This document shows positions 54,093 through 62,637 of a DNA stretch of 64,000 nucleotides, piece by piece. The stretch covers positions 1-64,000 of the forward strand of contig NZ_CP016500.1 in assembly GCF_001713475.1 (NCBI RefSeq), written 5' to 3'. Each line of letters opens with the position of its first letter. Position 1 is the stretch's first letter. The notes beneath the pieces were generated by a model, which saw nothing but the letters and a program-made list of their open reading frames with translations, did no database searches and was not told the origin of the DNA. The stretch is from Agrobacterium sp. RAC06. GTDB taxonomy: Bacteria; Pseudomonadota; Alphaproteobacteria; Rhizobiales; Rhizobiaceae. The position numbers were made by a program, and so were the translations under genes.

Positions 54093-54904
54093 GGCGGCTG
54101 TTGATCACAGGGGCCGCCGGTGGACTTGGGCAGGGCATTCTCGACTTTTTGCGGCCGCACTTTGCGCTGCGCCTTTTGGATATTGTCCCCGTGTCTAAGC
54201 TTCATCCGGGCGATGAAGAGGTCACAGGGGATCTGGCGGATCCAGATTTCGCGACACGAGCGGTGGCCGGCTGCGAAGCAGTCCTTCATTTGGCCGCCGT
54301 TCATGGACTGACGATCCCCTTCGAAGCCACGCTCAATAGCAATTACCGAGCGGTCCTGAACTTGATGGAGGCGGCGCGGGTAGAACGCATTCGACCGATT
54401 GCTTTTGCAAGCAGCAATCACGGCTGGGGATTTCATCCACGAACAAGTGCTCCTTTGGCTGTGACATCTCCCCCTCGTCCGGACGGCTGGTATGCCGTCT
54501 CAAAGGTCTGGGGTGAGGCGGTCATGGCGCTCTATGGTGATGCCTATGGAATGGCGACCACGAGCCTGCGGATCGGAAATTGCGGGCCGGATGTCCCTGA
54601 TGAGCGACGAAGTCACATGTGGATCTCATATCGAGATCTCGCTTCGCTCATTGTCATCGCTCTGCAGCGAGAGGATCCTGGGCATCGTGCGCTCTTCGCC
54701 TGTGGTGAATGCCCGGATCCTTTTTTTGACACGAGCAGCGCCAAGGAATTAGGCTTCAGTCCGCTTGACCCTGCCATTGATCATTTGGCCGATCCTGGGA
54801 TCGCCGATCAGTCGCCATCGGATGGTATGGCTGGCCTTGCTATAGGCGGTGCTTTTGCTGCGGCGAACTTCCAGGCCGACATTCACAACTGGAGCAAATC
54901 GTGA
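54089..54904 (+). CDS. Uronate dehydrogenase-like NAD-dependent oxidoreductase
   Basis: The 271-residue extended-SDR protein opens RRLLITGAAGGLGQGILDFL, has an acidic strand-2 end (LLDIVP), and carries FASSNHGWGFHP with the catalytic Ser and Tyr-x3-Lys in WYAVSKVWGE. This pattern matches bacterial uronate dehydrogenase (Udh), which oxidises galacturonate or glucuronate to aldaro-lactone with NAD. Its place between a TRAP importer and an enolase-superfamily gene is the same as in known oxidative hexuronate loci. It overlaps neighbours by 4 nt on both sides. Substrate specificity remains inferred. Confidence 0.82.
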   Translation: MRRLLITGAAGGLGQGILDFLRPHFALRLLDIVPVSKLHPGDEEVTGDLADPDFATRAVAGCEAVLHLAAVHGLTIPFEATLNSNYRAVLNLMEAARVERIRPIAFASSNHGWGFHPRTSAPLAVTSPPRPDGWYAVSKVWGEAVMALYGDAYGMATTSLRIGNCGPDVPDERRSHMWISYRDLASLIVIALQREDPGHRALFACGECPDPFFDTSSAKELGFSPLDPAIDHLADPGIADQSPSDGMAGLAIGGAFAAANFQADIHNWSKS

Positions 54905-55998
54905 GATCTGAGACCATCCGCAACGTTGAGACAATCTTGCTGTCGATTCCATTTACCGATGGCGGCGCGGGGGAGGGATTGACCCCTTCGCGTTGGAACG
55001 CGCTCGATATCGTGCTGATCCGCATCGAAACCAGCGAAGGCCGCGTTGGCTGGGGTGAAGCATTTGGTTATTTTTGCGCAGAGGCCGTAAAGGCGATGAT
55101 GGACAGATCCATTGCACCTTTGCTGATCGGTCAGCCCACCTTTGATCCAGCAGCCCTGGGAGAGGAACTTCAGAGGCGGATGGCCTTATTTGGACGCTAC
55201 GGTATAACGATGTTCGCCCTTTCGGGTGTGGATATCGCGCTTTGGGATCTAAAAGCAAAAGCTGCGGGGCAGTCGCTGGGAGACCTCTTGGCTGTTACTC
55301 CCCGCGACAGCATTCCTGCCTATGCGAGCCTCGTTCGCTATGGAGATGCAGACGTGGCGGCAGCATTTACTGAGCGTGCGTATAGCGAAGGTTATGGTCA
55401 TATAAAGTTGCATGAGGTCACAAGGCCTGAGATCGCAGCCTGTGATGCCGCCCGCGGCACGAGCGCACTGATGGTCGACGTCAACTGCAGTTGGTCCATG
55501 AGCGAGGCGCGCAAAATGGCGCGGTGGTTGGGCGAAATCGGATGTTTCTGGTTGGAAGAACCGATTTTTCCTCCGGAAGATTTCAGCGGTCTTGCGGATC
55601 TGGCAGGGCATGGCCTTGCCCTTTCGGCGGGCGAAAACCTCTGTACCCACTGGCAATTCGCTCAGATGATTTCATCGGCAGCCGTCAGCTATCCGCAGCC
55701 ATCGGTCACAAAGGTTGGGGGTGTATCGGAATTCCTCAAGATTGCCGCGCTTGCGGAAACGGCCGGACTGACCTTGATGCCCCACTCACCGTATTTCGGT
55801 CCGGGTTATCTAGCCACCTTACAGCTCTGCAGCATTCTGTCAGGCGACGCGATCTTCGAACACTTGTATATATGGCCGGAGGCAGAGCTCTACCCCGACA
55901 TGCCGTTGCCGATCTCTGGACGCATCACGCGTCCGAAGGGGCCAGGGCTGGGGATCGAACCTGATCCGGCTGTTATTGCCCAGTATCGCACGACGTAA
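54901..55998 (+). CDS. Enolase-superfamily sugar-acid dehydratase or cycloisomerase (MR-like)
   Basis: The 365-residue protein starts at GTG 54901 (4-nt overlap with the previous stop). It has the N-terminal capping domain and a modified TIM barrel. The three metal ligands are visible: Asp in LMVDVNCSW, Glu in WLEEPIFPPED and Glu in LSAGENLCT; the His of the mandelate-racemase group is in LMPHSPYFGPG. The usual basic pair at strand 2 reads Lys-Leu-His (HIKLHEV) instead of Lys-x-Lys. With a uronate-dehydrogenase-like partner it may open or dehydrate an aldarolactone. The precise reaction is unresolved. Confidence 0.85.
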   Translation: MRSETIRNVETILLSIPFTDGGAGEGLTPSRWNALDIVLIRIETSEGRVGWGEAFGYFCAEAVKAMMDRSIAPLLIGQPTFDPAALGEELQRRMALFGRYGITMFALSGVDIALWDLKAKAAGQSLGDLLAVTPRDSIPAYASLVRYGDADVAAAFTERAYSEGYGHIKLHEVTRPEIAACDAARGTSALMVDVNCSWSMSEARKMARWLGEIGCFWLEEPIFPPEDFSGLADLAGHGLALSAGENLCTHWQFAQMISSAAVSYPQPSVTKVGGVSEFLKIAALAETAGLTLMPHSPYFGPGYLATLQLCSILSGDAIFEHLYIWPEAELYPDMPLPISGRITRPKGPGLGIEPDPAVIAQYRTT

Positions 55999-55999
55999 T

Positions 56000-56878
56000 A
56001 TGGTGGACGTTGTCCTGCAGGCCGGGCCCCTCAGCCTCACCTTGCGGCCGGCCTGGGGAGGTCGGCTCACTTCTTTTTCTCACAGGAGCGGTGGCGATAT
56101 CTTGCTGCCGGTTGTCGACACAGTTTTTGATCCTGAAAACTGGCCCCGCGCCGGAGCCTATCCGCTGGTCCCTTTTCACAATCGTGTCGCCAATGCTCGC
56201 TGCCAATTCGCGGGGCGTGAAGCGCAACTGGAGCCGCACCCGTCCAGTCTTCCCCATGCACTCCATGGGATGGGTAGCCGATTGCCGTGGATGCTTGGCA
56301 GGCGGACAGGGCAAATGGCCGAATTGAAGCTGTGCCGCCGCGGTGACAAGACATGGCCATGGAGCTTCGAGGCAGCTCAGGTGCTTGAGCTTGACCCAAA
56401 CGGTCTATACGTCACTCTGCGCCTCACCAATATTGATGAGGTCCCGATGCCAGGGGGGCTCGGCTGGCATCCCTATATTCCACGCCCGATCCGCATTCGC
56501 GACGATGCATTGATCGGCTGGCCAATCCAGGCGGACTATCTGCCCGGCTCCGGCCCTGTTGAGCGTGGCGAACTGAGCGGCGAAACGCTTTATCTTGCAC
56601 AATGGACCCGCGTGCGCCTGGATCTTCCCACTGGATTATGTTTGAGGTTTCATAAACCAGTTGAGTTGCCGCATTTGGTGATCCATCAACCGGTTGGGCG
56701 CCATGCTTGTGTGGAGCCGGTCAGCCATTTGGCGAATGCCCTGACACAGCCAGGCATACCGGACATGGGGCCGATTGCGCCGGGTGCCACCATGGTATGT
56801 CATTTCCGCTTTGATGTTATGCTCAACCCGTTCCCACCGGTAGACGGAATACATGACCGGATAACGGCGCGTGAATGA
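56000..56878 (+). CDS. Aldose 1-epimerase family protein
   Basis: The 292-residue beta-sandwich protein has catalytic-type His residues in PHALHGMGS and LGWHPYIP and an acidic segment in VEPVSHLANAL, the usual mutarotase landmarks. It would interconvert anomers so that an anomer-specific dehydrogenase can act. The ATG at 56000 directly follows the previous stop; an earlier in-frame start at 55976 would overlap it. The 3' end overlaps the converging IclR-fusion gene by 56 bp. Confidence 0.87.
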   Translation: MVDVVLQAGPLSLTLRPAWGGRLTSFSHRSGGDILLPVVDTVFDPENWPRAGAYPLVPFHNRVANARCQFAGREAQLEPHPSSLPHALHGMGSRLPWMLGRRTGQMAELKLCRRGDKTWPWSFEAAQVLELDPNGLYVTLRLTNIDEVPMPGGLGWHPYIPRPIRIRDDALIGWPIQADYLPGSGPVERGELSGETLYLAQWTRVRLDLPTGLCLRFHKPVELPHLVIHQPVGRHACVEPVSHLANALTQPGIPDMGPIAPGATMVCHFRFDVMLNPFPPVDGIHDRITARE

Positions 56879-58430
56879 GCTCTTCACGACGCAGTCTGTG
56901 ACGCGCCGAGGTCACGAAGAGCGCTCGACCATCCTCGCCGACACACAAGCCGGTCGCGTCTGCAATTGGCAATGCCGAGCTTTGAGAAATTTCACCGACA
57001 TCATTCAGGCGCAGAACGCTCCAACCACCAGTCAGTGCCAGCCAGTATCCTCCATCGCCGGCGTCTGCCACTCCTGAAGGCATCCCCGCGGCGCGTGAGA
57101 TGTTCGCAAACAATCTCAGTCGACGCGTCGTCGGGTCAAAACGATGCAGGCTGCCGCCTTCTGCCGATACAACAAAAACGCTTCTATCCTGCATGGCCGC
57201 GAGGGATGTCGCTGCGCAGGGTAAATCGATCGTGTCGATCAAACTTCCGTCTGCGCGCAAACGCCCGAGCCGGTTCTCAGATGTGGAAACCCAGAGATTG
57301 TCAGCCTGATCAGCACATCCTGCCAGGACCTTGAACCCGATAAAGGGCGTGCGGCGACCGAGTTCTGGAAAGACGACCTCGTCTTCATGGAAAACGGCAG
57401 GTCCTACTGCTTTTGTCATCGCGAACGCCTCAATTCGCTTCGAAAAAGTAGCAGCTTCTGTCACCAGGCCCGATGTATCCCGCTGGAGCAATGCAGAAGC
57501 ATAGCGATCTGCCCAACTCAAAACCCCCGATTTTGCGTTCCAATGAGGATCAAGTCCATGAAATCCTGGTTGTTCCGTCACAGGCAGGTAGTCGAGCGCA
57601 CTGACCTGCCCCACCTTGCGAGGGGTCAGTCGTGCAGCGATATGGTGAGCGGCCTCCTTAACCTCCTGCCCAAGATACTCTGTCCGCGCGAGAGTTATGC
57701 GAAAACTTGGACCGGCCACCGAGACCGCAGCAATGGGCATTCCGCTATCGTCAAGCACTGGTGCGCCAACGCAACGAGTACCCATGACGATCTCTTCGTC
57801 ATCAAGCGCATATCCACGCGCACGGGTCTTGGCGAGCTCAACGTCAAGGAGAATAGGGTCGGTAATCGTGCGCTCAGTCAGCGCGACCAAGGAGCCCTCA
57901 AGCAGGCGATCCCGCTGAGCCTGCGGTAAATGTGCCAGAAACGCCTTGCCTTGGGAGGTGCAATGCAGCGGTTTGACTGAGCCAAGTGCAGCTGAAGAAC
58001 GTTTGGAATGCGCACCCTGAAACCGACCTATCGAAAGTACGCCCGCACCTTCCATCACAGCCAGATAGGCCGTCTCACCAGTGATATCTCGCAGGCGCTT
58101 CAGTTCGCCGGCCGCAACCGTGGTCAGATCGGAAGACGCCCATACCTGGGTTGCCATATCCAGAAAGCCGTATCCAAGCATGAACTGACTGTCAGCTGGA
58201 CGAACGAGGCCGCGCGCAGAGAGCGCCTGTAGAATACGGTAGAGTGTCGGTCGCGACAGATTGCAGGATTTCGACAACAGCGCATGATCAGCCGCCCCCC
58301 CATTGTGGCTGATGGCTTCCAATATATCAATCGCCTTGCCGATCAGTGCGGCTCCGGCAGGTATCGCCTTGGGATCTTTCACACTGATGGTGTCCCTTTG
58401 GTTGAGGGAGCGGCATAGACGCTCGACCAT
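56823..58430 (-). CDS. IclR regulator fused to an SMP-30/gluconolactonase-like domain
   Basis: The 535-residue protein combines an IclR winged helix-turn-helix (about 25-95; GKAIDILEAI, LSKSCNLSRPTLYRILQALS), an IclR effector domain (about 100-275; LGSVKPLHCTSQGKAFLAHL, GTRCVGAPVLDDSGMP), and a C-terminal SMP-30-like propeller (about 290-530; PSGVADAGDGGYWLALTGGW, LFVTSARHRLRREELIHAPL). Plain IclR proteins end near residue 260. SMP-30 proteins hydrolyse sugar lactones or bind sugar acids, so the extra domain may sense or use the pathway lactone. The early SMP-30 metal-binding segment is not clear, hinting at a sensor rather than an enzyme. It is divergent from the RraA gene. Confidence 0.85.
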   Translation of the reverse strand: MVERLCRSLNQRDTISVKDPKAIPAGAALIGKAIDILEAISHNGGAADHALLSKSCNLSRPTLYRILQALSARGLVRPADSQFMLGYGFLDMATQVWASSDLTTVAAGELKRLRDITGETAYLAVMEGAGVLSIGRFQGAHSKRSSAALGSVKPLHCTSQGKAFLAHLPQAQRDRLLEGSLVALTERTITDPILLDVELAKTRARGYALDDEEIVMGTRCVGAPVLDDSGMPIAAVSVAGPSFRITLARTEYLGQEVKEAAHHIAARLTPRKVGQVSALDYLPVTEQPGFHGLDPHWNAKSGVLSWADRYASALLQRDTSGLVTEAATFSKRIEAFAMTKAVGPAVFHEDEVVFPELGRRTPFIGFKVLAGCADQADNLWVSTSENRLGRLRADGSLIDTIDLPCAATSLAAMQDRSVFVVSAEGGSLHRFDPTTRRLRLFANISRAAGMPSGVADAGDGGYWLALTGGWSVLRLNDVGEISQSSALPIADATGLCVGEDGRALFVTSARHRLRREELIHAPLSGHVFRLPVGTG

Positions 58431-58444
58431 CTCATATCATGAGA
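58430..58444. promoter_or_regulatory. Operator candidate for the IclR fusion protein
   Basis: TCTCAT and ATGAGA, exact complements 3 nt apart, abut the IclR start codon (58428-58430) in the 103-bp gap to the divergent RraA gene. Size and symmetry fit IclR-type sites. Confidence 0.5.
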
Positions 58445-58533
58445 CTCCTGATCCGCCTACTGTTGAAGTCCTGTGATCTCCATGACACCGTTCCCTGACG
58501 CCCTCACCGGACCAGTCGATACAGGAGAAAGAC

Positions 58534-59280
58534 ATGGATAGAGGTTTTCGGGACAGTGACCCGGTTTCTGAGGCTGTGCTCGACATGCTGAGGCAATGTG
58601 GACAGGGAACGCTGACGACCCAGCTGTTCAAGCGAGGCTACCGTCAACAGTTCCTGGTCGGATTGGCCCCGCTGAGCCCAACCACTGGACGCTTTGCCGG
58701 CGAGGCCTTCACGTTGAGGTTCATTCCCAGCCGTGAAGACAAGGACTGGGACCTGGGGGATCTGCACAAACGCGGTGTGGATAATCTGCAATGGGAAGCC
58801 GTTGAAACCATAGGTCCTGGCCAGGTTCTGGTCATCGACAGCAGGAATGATCCGCGTGCAGCGTCAGCAGGAAATATGCTGCTGACACGGCTCATGCGGC
58901 GCGGTGCTGTGGCTGCGATCACCGACGGTGCTTTCCGAGACGGCACCGAAATTAAAGCCATGCCAATTCCCGCCTATTGTCGGGCCAATACGGCATCGAC
59001 ACGGCCGGCATTCCACCGTGCTGTCGGTATCAATGAGCCGATCGGTTGCGCGGATGTGGCGGTGTATCCCGGTGATATCATCGTGGGCGATGCTGACGGT
59101 GTGACGGTAATACCTCGCCATATTGCCGCAGATGTTGCCCAGGACGCGCTGGAACAGGAACAGCGTGAAGCATTCCTGTTTACCAAGATCGATGCCGGGG
59201 CGCCTCTTTGGGGGACTTATCCGGCTAACTCCGAAACGCTGGCCGAGTTTGAAACTCTGCGGTCCAAGGGAGCTCCATGA
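58534..59280 (+). CDS. RraA-fold protein, probable aldolase for a keto acid
   Basis: The 248-residue protein is of the RraA/HMG-aldolase family. It has GDLHKRGVDNLQW, the DGAFRD segment with the metal/substrate Arg-Asp pair (AAITDGAFRDGTEI), and YPGDIIVGDADGVTVIP. Enzymes of this fold cleave 4-hydroxy-2-keto acids with a divalent metal; the name RraA (RNase E inhibitor) is a misnomer for most. In this locus it could split a 2-keto-3-deoxy sugar acid made by the dehydratases. It begins a three-gene run coupled by 4-nt and 1-nt overlaps. Confidence 0.82.
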   Translation: MDRGFRDSDPVSEAVLDMLRQCGQGTLTTQLFKRGYRQQFLVGLAPLSPTTGRFAGEAFTLRFIPSREDKDWDLGDLHKRGVDNLQWEAVETIGPGQVLVIDSRNDPRAASAGNMLLTRLMRRGAVAAITDGAFRDGTEIKAMPIPAYCRANTASTRPAFHRAVGINEPIGCADVAVYPGDIIVGDADGVTVIPRHIAADVAQDALEQEQREAFLFTKIDAGAPLWGTYPANSETLAEFETLRSKGAP

Positions 59281-59744
59281 TGACTGGTCCAGAGAAGGCT
59301 GAAGCGCTGATCCGTCACTATTTCATGATGTGCAATGCGGCAGATCGGCAAGGATTGATCGATTGCTTTACACCGGATGGAACCCATTACTTTCCTCCCG
59401 GTTTGCCGGGCGCTCCATGGCGGGGTGCCGAGGCGGTCGCGGACGGATGGTTGCGGTGTGTGGAGAATCTAGGCTCGAAGTGGACAATCGAAAAGGTTTT
59501 GGCAAGCTCTGACGGGCGCGAGGCGGTGATCGAGTGGACCCATTGGAAAACGGCGCTCGGCCAAGTCTTGCGCGGCGATGAGTGGTACATCTTCAACCAT
59601 GACATCACGCGGATCGTTGAGATACGTGCCTATTATGCGAGCCCTGTGAATCATGATCGGCCGATCAATTGTTTGCAAGACTTCGATTATGAAGAAAGGG
59701 GATATCACCTGTCGCCCCCGAGCGTTCCGGGGAGATCCGACTGA
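59277..59744 (+). CDS. SnoaL/NTF2-like protein
   Basis: The 155-residue protein is a single NTF2-like domain (ALIRHYFMMCNAADRQGLID; HYFPPGLPGAPWRGAEAVAD; WTHWKTALGQVLRGDEWYIF). It overlaps RraA by 4 nt and the YciI-like gene by 1 nt, so it is produced with them. Such domains may isomerise or dehydrate small intermediates; here a role on the sugar-acid intermediate is possible but not shown. Confidence 0.82.
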   Translation: MMTGPEKAEALIRHYFMMCNAADRQGLIDCFTPDGTHYFPPGLPGAPWRGAEAVADGWLRCVENLGSKWTIEKVLASSDGREAVIEWTHWKTALGQVLRGDEWYIFNHDITRIVEIRAYYASPVNHDRPINCLQDFDYEERGYHLSPPSVPGRSD

Positions 59745-60031
59745 TGCAATTCGCACTGATCTGCCGTGATGGCACAAATGCACTTGGTCGCCGTCTTTCT
59801 GCTCGCACGGAGCATCTGGCAAGCGTCAAACGCCTCAAGCAACAGGGTAACATCATCGATGGCGGAGCCATTCTGGATGACGTTGGTCGCATGGTGGGCT
59901 CTGTGGTTCTGTGCGACTTTCCAAACAAAGAGGCCCTTGATGCTTGGCTATTGACCGAACCGTTTGTACGTGAGGGGGTCTGGGAGCAGATTGAAATCCT
60001 CGAGTTTCAGCGGGTAAACTGGGATCTATAG
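59744..60031 (+). CDS. YciI-like protein
   Basis: The 95-residue protein is a YciI-like ferredoxin-fold domain (MQFALICRDGTNALGRRLSA; GSVVLCDFPNKEALDAWLLT; GVWEQIEILEFQRVNW). The start overlaps the previous stop by 1 nt. Family members are small enzymes or ligand binders, sometimes muconolactone-isomerase-like; the role here is unknown but coupling to RraA implies the same pathway. Confidence 0.83.
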   Translation: MQFALICRDGTNALGRRLSARTEHLASVKRLKQQGNIIDGGAILDDVGRMVGSVVLCDFPNKEALDAWLLTEPFVREGVWEQIEILEFQRVNWDL

Positions 60032-60122
60032 CATCGGCCATTGTGACACGGCATGAAAGCCGGATGTAACGCATCGCGCGCTTTCCTCATCCACGCTATG
60101 CGCAATCATGTTTCTTCCCGCT

Positions 60123-60139
60123 TGCCGCCTCAAGCGGCA
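60123..60139. terminator. Short hairpin between converging YciI-like and GntR genes
   Basis: TGCCGC-CTCAA-GCGGCA (6-bp stem, 5-nt loop) without a T-run on either side. It is a weak candidate. Confidence 0.3.
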
Positions 60140-60165
60140 GCGAGTCGCTCGTGTAGCTAAAAAAC

Positions 60166-60840
60166 TCAATCACGCCGGCGCTTCAGTGAAGCGCTTGCAA
60201 TGTAAACGTCACGCGATGGTAGGATGTGCGATCTGCAAAGCTCCACCAGGGCCTTTCTGTCACCTTGCTCCAGTGCACCGATGATGCCCCAGTGCTCTTT
60301 CCGCGCGCGCTCGAGATAGTCCGGATTGACCGCGGTGAGCGAGCGTGCGCCATGTACTTTCTGTGCGGACAGACGGATCATTTCGGCCAGATGCAGGTTG
60401 CCGCAGGCGGCGAAGAAGGTTGAGTGGAACTGCATGTTTGCCCGAAAAGCCCCGCGGGGATCCGCACCGGCGACAGCCCCGTCATGTCTGGCCTGAACCC
60501 GACGGAGTTCCTCGAGAATTTCCGGTGGTGGTGGCAAGGGAATTCGTTCGGCAGCGAGGGTCTCGAGGGAGATGCGCACTTCATAGATCTGTGCGACCTC
60601 ATCCGGATCCAGTACGCGAACAAACGCGCCCTTGTTGGGCTGTCTTTCTGCGAGCCCCATCCGCTCCAACTCGAAGATAGCCTCGCGTACGACATGTCGC
60701 TTGACCGAAAACCGTTCGGCAATCGTCTCTTCGACAAGCCGTTCGCGCGGCTGGAGCCAGCCAAGGACGATTTCTTCTTCTAGTGCGCCGACCAGTTGGG
60801 CAAGGCGATCGGGGGTGTCTGCAGGCGTCGATTCAAGCAT
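60166..60840 (-). CDS. GntR-family regulator, FCD subfamily
   Basis: The 224-residue regulator has a GntR winged helix-turn-helix (EIVLGWLQPRERLVEETIAE; VKRHVVREAIFELERMGLAE) and an all-helical FCD domain (about 90-220; AAERIPLPPPPEILEELRRV; NMQFHSTFFAACGNLHLAEM) that usually binds metal plus an organic acid. It is divergent from the IlvD-type dehydratase gene; the palindrome ATTGTTGACAAT in the gap fits GntR binding. Probably it represses the dehydratase/dehydrogenase/ABC operon until the sugar acid appears. Confidence 0.9.
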   Translation of the reverse strand: MLESTPADTPDRLAQLVGALEEEIVLGWLQPRERLVEETIAERFSVKRHVVREAIFELERMGLAERQPNKGAFVRVLDPDEVAQIYEVRISLETLAAERIPLPPPPEILEELRRVQARHDGAVAGADPRGAFRANMQFHSTFFAACGNLHLAEMIRLSAQKVHGARSLTAVNPDYLERARKEHWGIIGALEQGDRKALVELCRSHILPSRDVYIASASLKRRRD

Positions 60841-60858
60841 GATGGCACTTCTGCGAAA

Positions 60859-60890
60859 ATTGTTGACAATCTTGTTAGCAATCTTGTAGC
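60859..60890 (+). promoter_or_regulatory. GntR operator overlapping a -35 box
   Basis: ATTGT-TG-ACAAT (60859-60870) is palindromic and contains TTGACA (60863-60868). A direct repeat CAATCTTGT(T)AG follows twice. Repressor binding here would block RNA polymerase on the dehydratase promoter. Confidence 0.6.
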
Positions 60891-60918
60891 TCTGTTATGG
60901 AGAATGGCGGAGGTTAAC

Positions 60919-62637
60919 ATGGCACACAAGACCGGGATGCAAAAAGCGCTGGCAAACTACGGCGACGCGGCATTCTCGGTGTTCCTGCGCAAGGCCTTCA
61001 TCAAGGCTATGGGATATACCGATGATGCGCTTGAAAGACCCATCATCGGGATCATCAATACAGCTTCCGACTACAATGCCTGCCATCGTAATGTTCCGGA
61101 CCTCATTGAGGCCGTGAGCCGAGGCGTATTGCTTTCTGGTGGTATTCCGATGAGCTTCCCGGTGATCTCCATCCATGAAAGCTTTGCATCGCCCACTAGT
61201 CTTTATCTTCGCAATCTGATGGCGATGGACGTAGAGGAAATGGTCAAGGCTCAGCCCATGGATGCCGTGGTTTTGATCGGTGGCTGCGACAAGACTGTAC
61301 CTGCTCTCCTGATGGGCGCTGCCAGTGCCAACATACCTGCAATCTTATTGGTGACGGGGCCAATGCTTGCTGGCAACTGGCGCGGTGAGCGGGTCGGTGC
61401 ATGTACAGACTGCCGCCGCTTCTGGGCAAGGTTTCGGGCAGGTGACCTCGATGAGGGCCAGATCGCCGAGGTGAACTCTGAACTGGCTCCAACCGTTGGC
61501 ACCTGTGGTGTCATGGGCACTGCAAGCACCATGGCTATGGCAACCGAGGCGATGGGAATGATGTTACCAGGCGGCGCTGCCATTCCCGCCGTATTTGCAG
61601 AGCGCCGCCGCAGCGCTGAGCGCACCGGCGCACGCGCAGTGGCAATGGCCGCAGAAAACCTGACACCGGACAAGATCATTACACCGGCTGCCATCCGTAA
61701 CGCATTGCGGGTTGTTCTGGCGTCAGGTGGATCAACAAACGCGCTTATACATCTGACGGCCATAGCTGGACGACGAGGCATCAGCGTCAGCCTGGACGAG
61801 TTTGATGCCATGGGGCGACAGACCCCAGTACTTATCGATCTGAAGCCAAGCGGACAACACTATATGGAAGACCTGCACGAGGCCGGTGGATTAGCACCAC
61901 TCCTGCGGGAACTGGGTGACCTGATTGAGGGCAATTGCTTGACCGTCACCGGGCGCACGCTCGCAGACAATCTGGCGGACGCCCCACCGTCGTTTGCCCA
62001 GCATGTGGTTCGTCCGATCTCCGACCCTGTCTATAGTGGCGGTGCCATGGCGATCTTGCGGGGCAATCTGGCGCCAGGCGGAGCCGTCATCAAGCAGGCG
62101 GCGGCCTCGAATGCCTTAATGAACCATGTCGGGCCTGCTATGGTCTTCAGCGATCTGGCCGATCTGGCTGCACGCATCGACAGCGACGATCTCGATGTAA
62201 CGGCGGATAGTGTTCTCGTCTTGCGAAATGCAGGTCCCAAGGGAGCACCGGGCATGCCCGAGGCAGGCTATCTGCCGATCCCCCGTAAGCTTGCACGCCA
62301 AGGCGTCAAGGACATGGTCCGCATCTCCGACGCGCGCATGAGCGGAACGGCGTTCGGGTCTATTGTTCTGCACATCACGCCTGAGGCCGCAGTCGGCGGA
62401 CCACTTTCTTTGGTACAGACCGGTGACTTGATCCGGCTCGATGTGCCGGGACGGCGGATCGATATGCTGGTTGACGACGCTGAGCTGTCACGCCGCAAAG
62501 CAGCCTTGCCTTCCCCTGGACCAAGCGCCACACGGGGGTTCGAATGGTTGCACATGCATTCTGTGCTGCAGGCCGACAGGGGCTGTGACTTCAACTTTCT
62601 TACCTTTGAAGGAATTGATGAGGAGGCTGGTCGATGA
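60919..62637 (+). CDS. IlvD/Edd-family sugar-acid dehydratase
   Basis: The 572-residue protein is a Fe-S dehydratase. The three cluster Cys are in NACHRNVPDL, IGGCDKTVPA and VGTCGVMGTAST; the C-terminal DARMSGTAFGSI (sugar-acid type, as in xylonate/arabinonate dehydratases) and ALASGGSTNA-like VVLASGGSTNALIHL are also present. It should convert an aldonate to a 2-keto-3-deoxy acid. GGAGG sits 7 nt before the chosen ATG 60919; upstream in-frame starts run into the promoter. It overlaps the following SDR gene by 4 nt, giving the XylD/XylB-like pair order. Confidence 0.9.
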   Translation: MAHKTGMQKALANYGDAAFSVFLRKAFIKAMGYTDDALERPIIGIINTASDYNACHRNVPDLIEAVSRGVLLSGGIPMSFPVISIHESFASPTSLYLRNLMAMDVEEMVKAQPMDAVVLIGGCDKTVPALLMGAASANIPAILLVTGPMLAGNWRGERVGACTDCRRFWARFRAGDLDEGQIAEVNSELAPTVGTCGVMGTASTMAMATEAMGMMLPGGAAIPAVFAERRRSAERTGARAVAMAAENLTPDKIITPAAIRNALRVVLASGGSTNALIHLTAIAGRRGISVSLDEFDAMGRQTPVLIDLKPSGQHYMEDLHEAGGLAPLLRELGDLIEGNCLTVTGRTLADNLADAPPSFAQHVVRPISDPVYSGGAMAILRGNLAPGGAVIKQAAASNALMNHVGPAMVFSDLADLAARIDSDDLDVTADSVLVLRNAGPKGAPGMPEAGYLPIPRKLARQGVKDMVRISDARMSGTAFGSIVLHITPEAAVGGPLSLVQTGDLIRLDVPGRRIDMLVDDAELSRRKAALPSPGPSATRGFEWLHMHSVLQADRGCDFNFLTFEGIDEEAGR

